A stretch of DNA of 64,000 nt from Edaphobacter aggregans DSM 19364 (GTDB lineage Bacteria > Acidobacteriota > Terriglobia > Terriglobales > Acidobacteriaceae), in assembly GCF_000745965.1 (NCBI RefSeq), contig NZ_KN050790.1, positions 21,084-85,083 on the forward strand, written 5' to 3'. Shown one piece after another: positions 63,201 to 64,000 of the stretch. Under the pieces are notes generated by a model. It worked only from the letters and a program-made list of their open reading frames with translations. It did no database searches and was not told the origin of the DNA. Each line of letters opens with the position of its first letter. Within the stretch, counting starts at the first letter, position 1. A program made the translations under genes and the position numbers.

Positions 63201-64000
63201 TTACATTCCGGTCGTTCTCAACTCAGCGGCATCCGCATCAAGCGCTGCGCCCTGCCGCCTCCATACCAGATACACCGGAACACCAAGCAGAACGATGATC
63301 AGCCCCGGCCAAGTATATTGAGGTTTGTAACGCAATAGTACAAGACTAATCCAGCTGGCCATAACGATATAAAGGGCCGGCAACACCGGATATCCGAACG
63401 CCCGGTAGGGTCGCACTGCCTCCGGCCGCGTCCTGCGCAGCACAAACAGCCCCACGATCGTCAGGATGTAGAAGATCAGCACGGCAAGGATCACATAATC
63501 CAGCAGTTGCCCGTAGCTGCCCGAGAGACACAGCAAGCAGGTCCACGCCCACTGCACCCACAGCGAGTTCACTGGCGTCCTGGAACGCTCGCTGAGCTTT
63601 CCGACGGACTTGAAGAAAAGGCCGTCCCGGCTCATCGCATAGTAGACGCGCGCGCCTGCGAGGAGCATGCCGTTGGCGCACCCGAAGGTGGAGATCAGGA
63701 TCGCCGCCGCCATTAGCTTCGCGCCGGAACCAGTGAATGCGCGCTCCATCACTGCCGTGGCGACACGGTCCTCGGTCGCGAACTGGATTCCGCGCCCTGC
63801 GATGGTCGCGGCGTGGGGATCGCCCGCTAGGGGAAGCACGCTCAGATAGACGAAGTTGCACAGGATATACAGCAGCAGCACCACGCCGGTCCCGATGGCG
63901 AGCGACAGCGGGAGGTTTCGCTTCGGATTCCGAATCTCGCCGGCCGTAAAGGTCACGTTGTTCCAGGCATCGGCACTGAACAGCGAACCAACCTGCACAA
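63201..64000 (-). CDS. APC-family amino acid permease, 5' end outside window
   Basis: The C-terminal 265 residues or so are visible: WNNVTFTAGEIRNPKRNLPL, ISTFGCANGMLLAGARVYYA, MSRDGLFFKSVGKLSERSRT, then three or four helices and a short basic tail. This matches the LAT-like/basic amino acid antiporter branch of APC permeases. The N-terminal helices lie beyond the window edge. Together with the next gene it forms a two-permease operon. Confidence 0.88.
   Translation of the reverse strand, partial: VQVGSLFSADAWNNVTFTAGEIRNPKRNLPLSLAIGTGVVLLLYILCNFVYLSVLPLAGDPHAATIAGRGIQFATEDRVATAVMERAFTGSGAKLMAAAILISTFGCANGMLLAGARVYYAMSRDGLFFKSVGKLSERSRTPVNSLWVQWAWTCLLCLSGSYGQLLDYVILAVLIFYILTIVGLFVLRRTRPEAVRPYRAFGYPVLPALYIVMASWISLVLLRYKPQYTWPGLIIVLLGVPVYLVWRRQGAALDADAAELRTTGM

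Overview
The window reads as chromosome of an Acidobacteriota member, probably family Acidobacteriaceae (Granulicella, Edaphobacter or Terriglobus type). This is inferred from gene content: two very large TonB-dependent receptors with an N-terminal carboxypeptidase-regulatory domain, each followed by a GWxTD-domain protein, a third GWxTD protein, secreted glycoside hydrolases, an Mla-type lipid transport operon, and several large secreted proteins of acidobacterial style. No rRNA gene, intact tRNA gene or CRISPR array was seen.

Layout. 0-2.7 kb: end of a GH18 chitinase and a secreted GH16 glucanase with a ricin-type lectin domain. 2.8-5.2 kb: a mobile-element graveyard (DUF3500 scrap, group II intron reverse transcriptase scrap, serine recombinase, IS110). 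5.3-8.6 kb: a LolA-like periplasmic protein convergent with an MMPL/RND exporter. 8.9-11.3 kb: decayed GAF regulator, a small exported protein with 11-residue repeats, IS21 and tyrosine-recombinase scraps. 11.3-16.3 kb: a defence-like island with a HEPN-type protein, a translationally coupled pair (PD-(D/E)XK-like protein plus an ARHG-motif protein) and a DNA polymerase IV fused in frame to a PhyH-type 2-oxoglutarate dioxygenase. The island ends in integrase-arm-like repeats and a 3' fragment of tRNA-Ala(GGC) at 16.66-16.71 kb.

16.7-28.0 kb: a decayed secreted gene, copy 1 of the TonB receptor/GWxTD pair (the GWxTD gene is frameshifted), a helicase tail, a Mu-type transposase scrap, SelO, a cold-shock protein and a broken integrase. 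A second, degenerate tRNA-Ala-like repeat closes this block at 28.0 kb. Fragments of tRNA-Met and tRNA-Lys follow at 28.4 and 29.15 kb. 29.4-43.5 kb: a potassium channel, the mlaB-E-F-D-lipoprotein operon, three exported proteins, two overlapping alpha/beta hydrolases, HrpB and Tex. A degenerate tRNA-Lys-like repeat lies at 43.7 kb, immediately before copy 2 of the TonB/GWxTD pair (43.9-49.4 kb, both genes intact).

49.9-64 kb looks like stable chromosome: a CBM9-like protein with an APC permease, a third receptor-like protein, a third GWxTD protein, a periplasmic adaptor and ABC ATPase without a visible permease, a 900-residue secreted protein, and two APC amino-acid permeases, the last cut by the window end.

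The main themes are repeated use of tRNA 3' ends as integration sites, a 6 kb duplication with one decaying copy, and an accessory island at 11-16 kb holding the least familiar gene arrangements (DinB-dioxygenase fusion; nuclease-like/ARHG pair).
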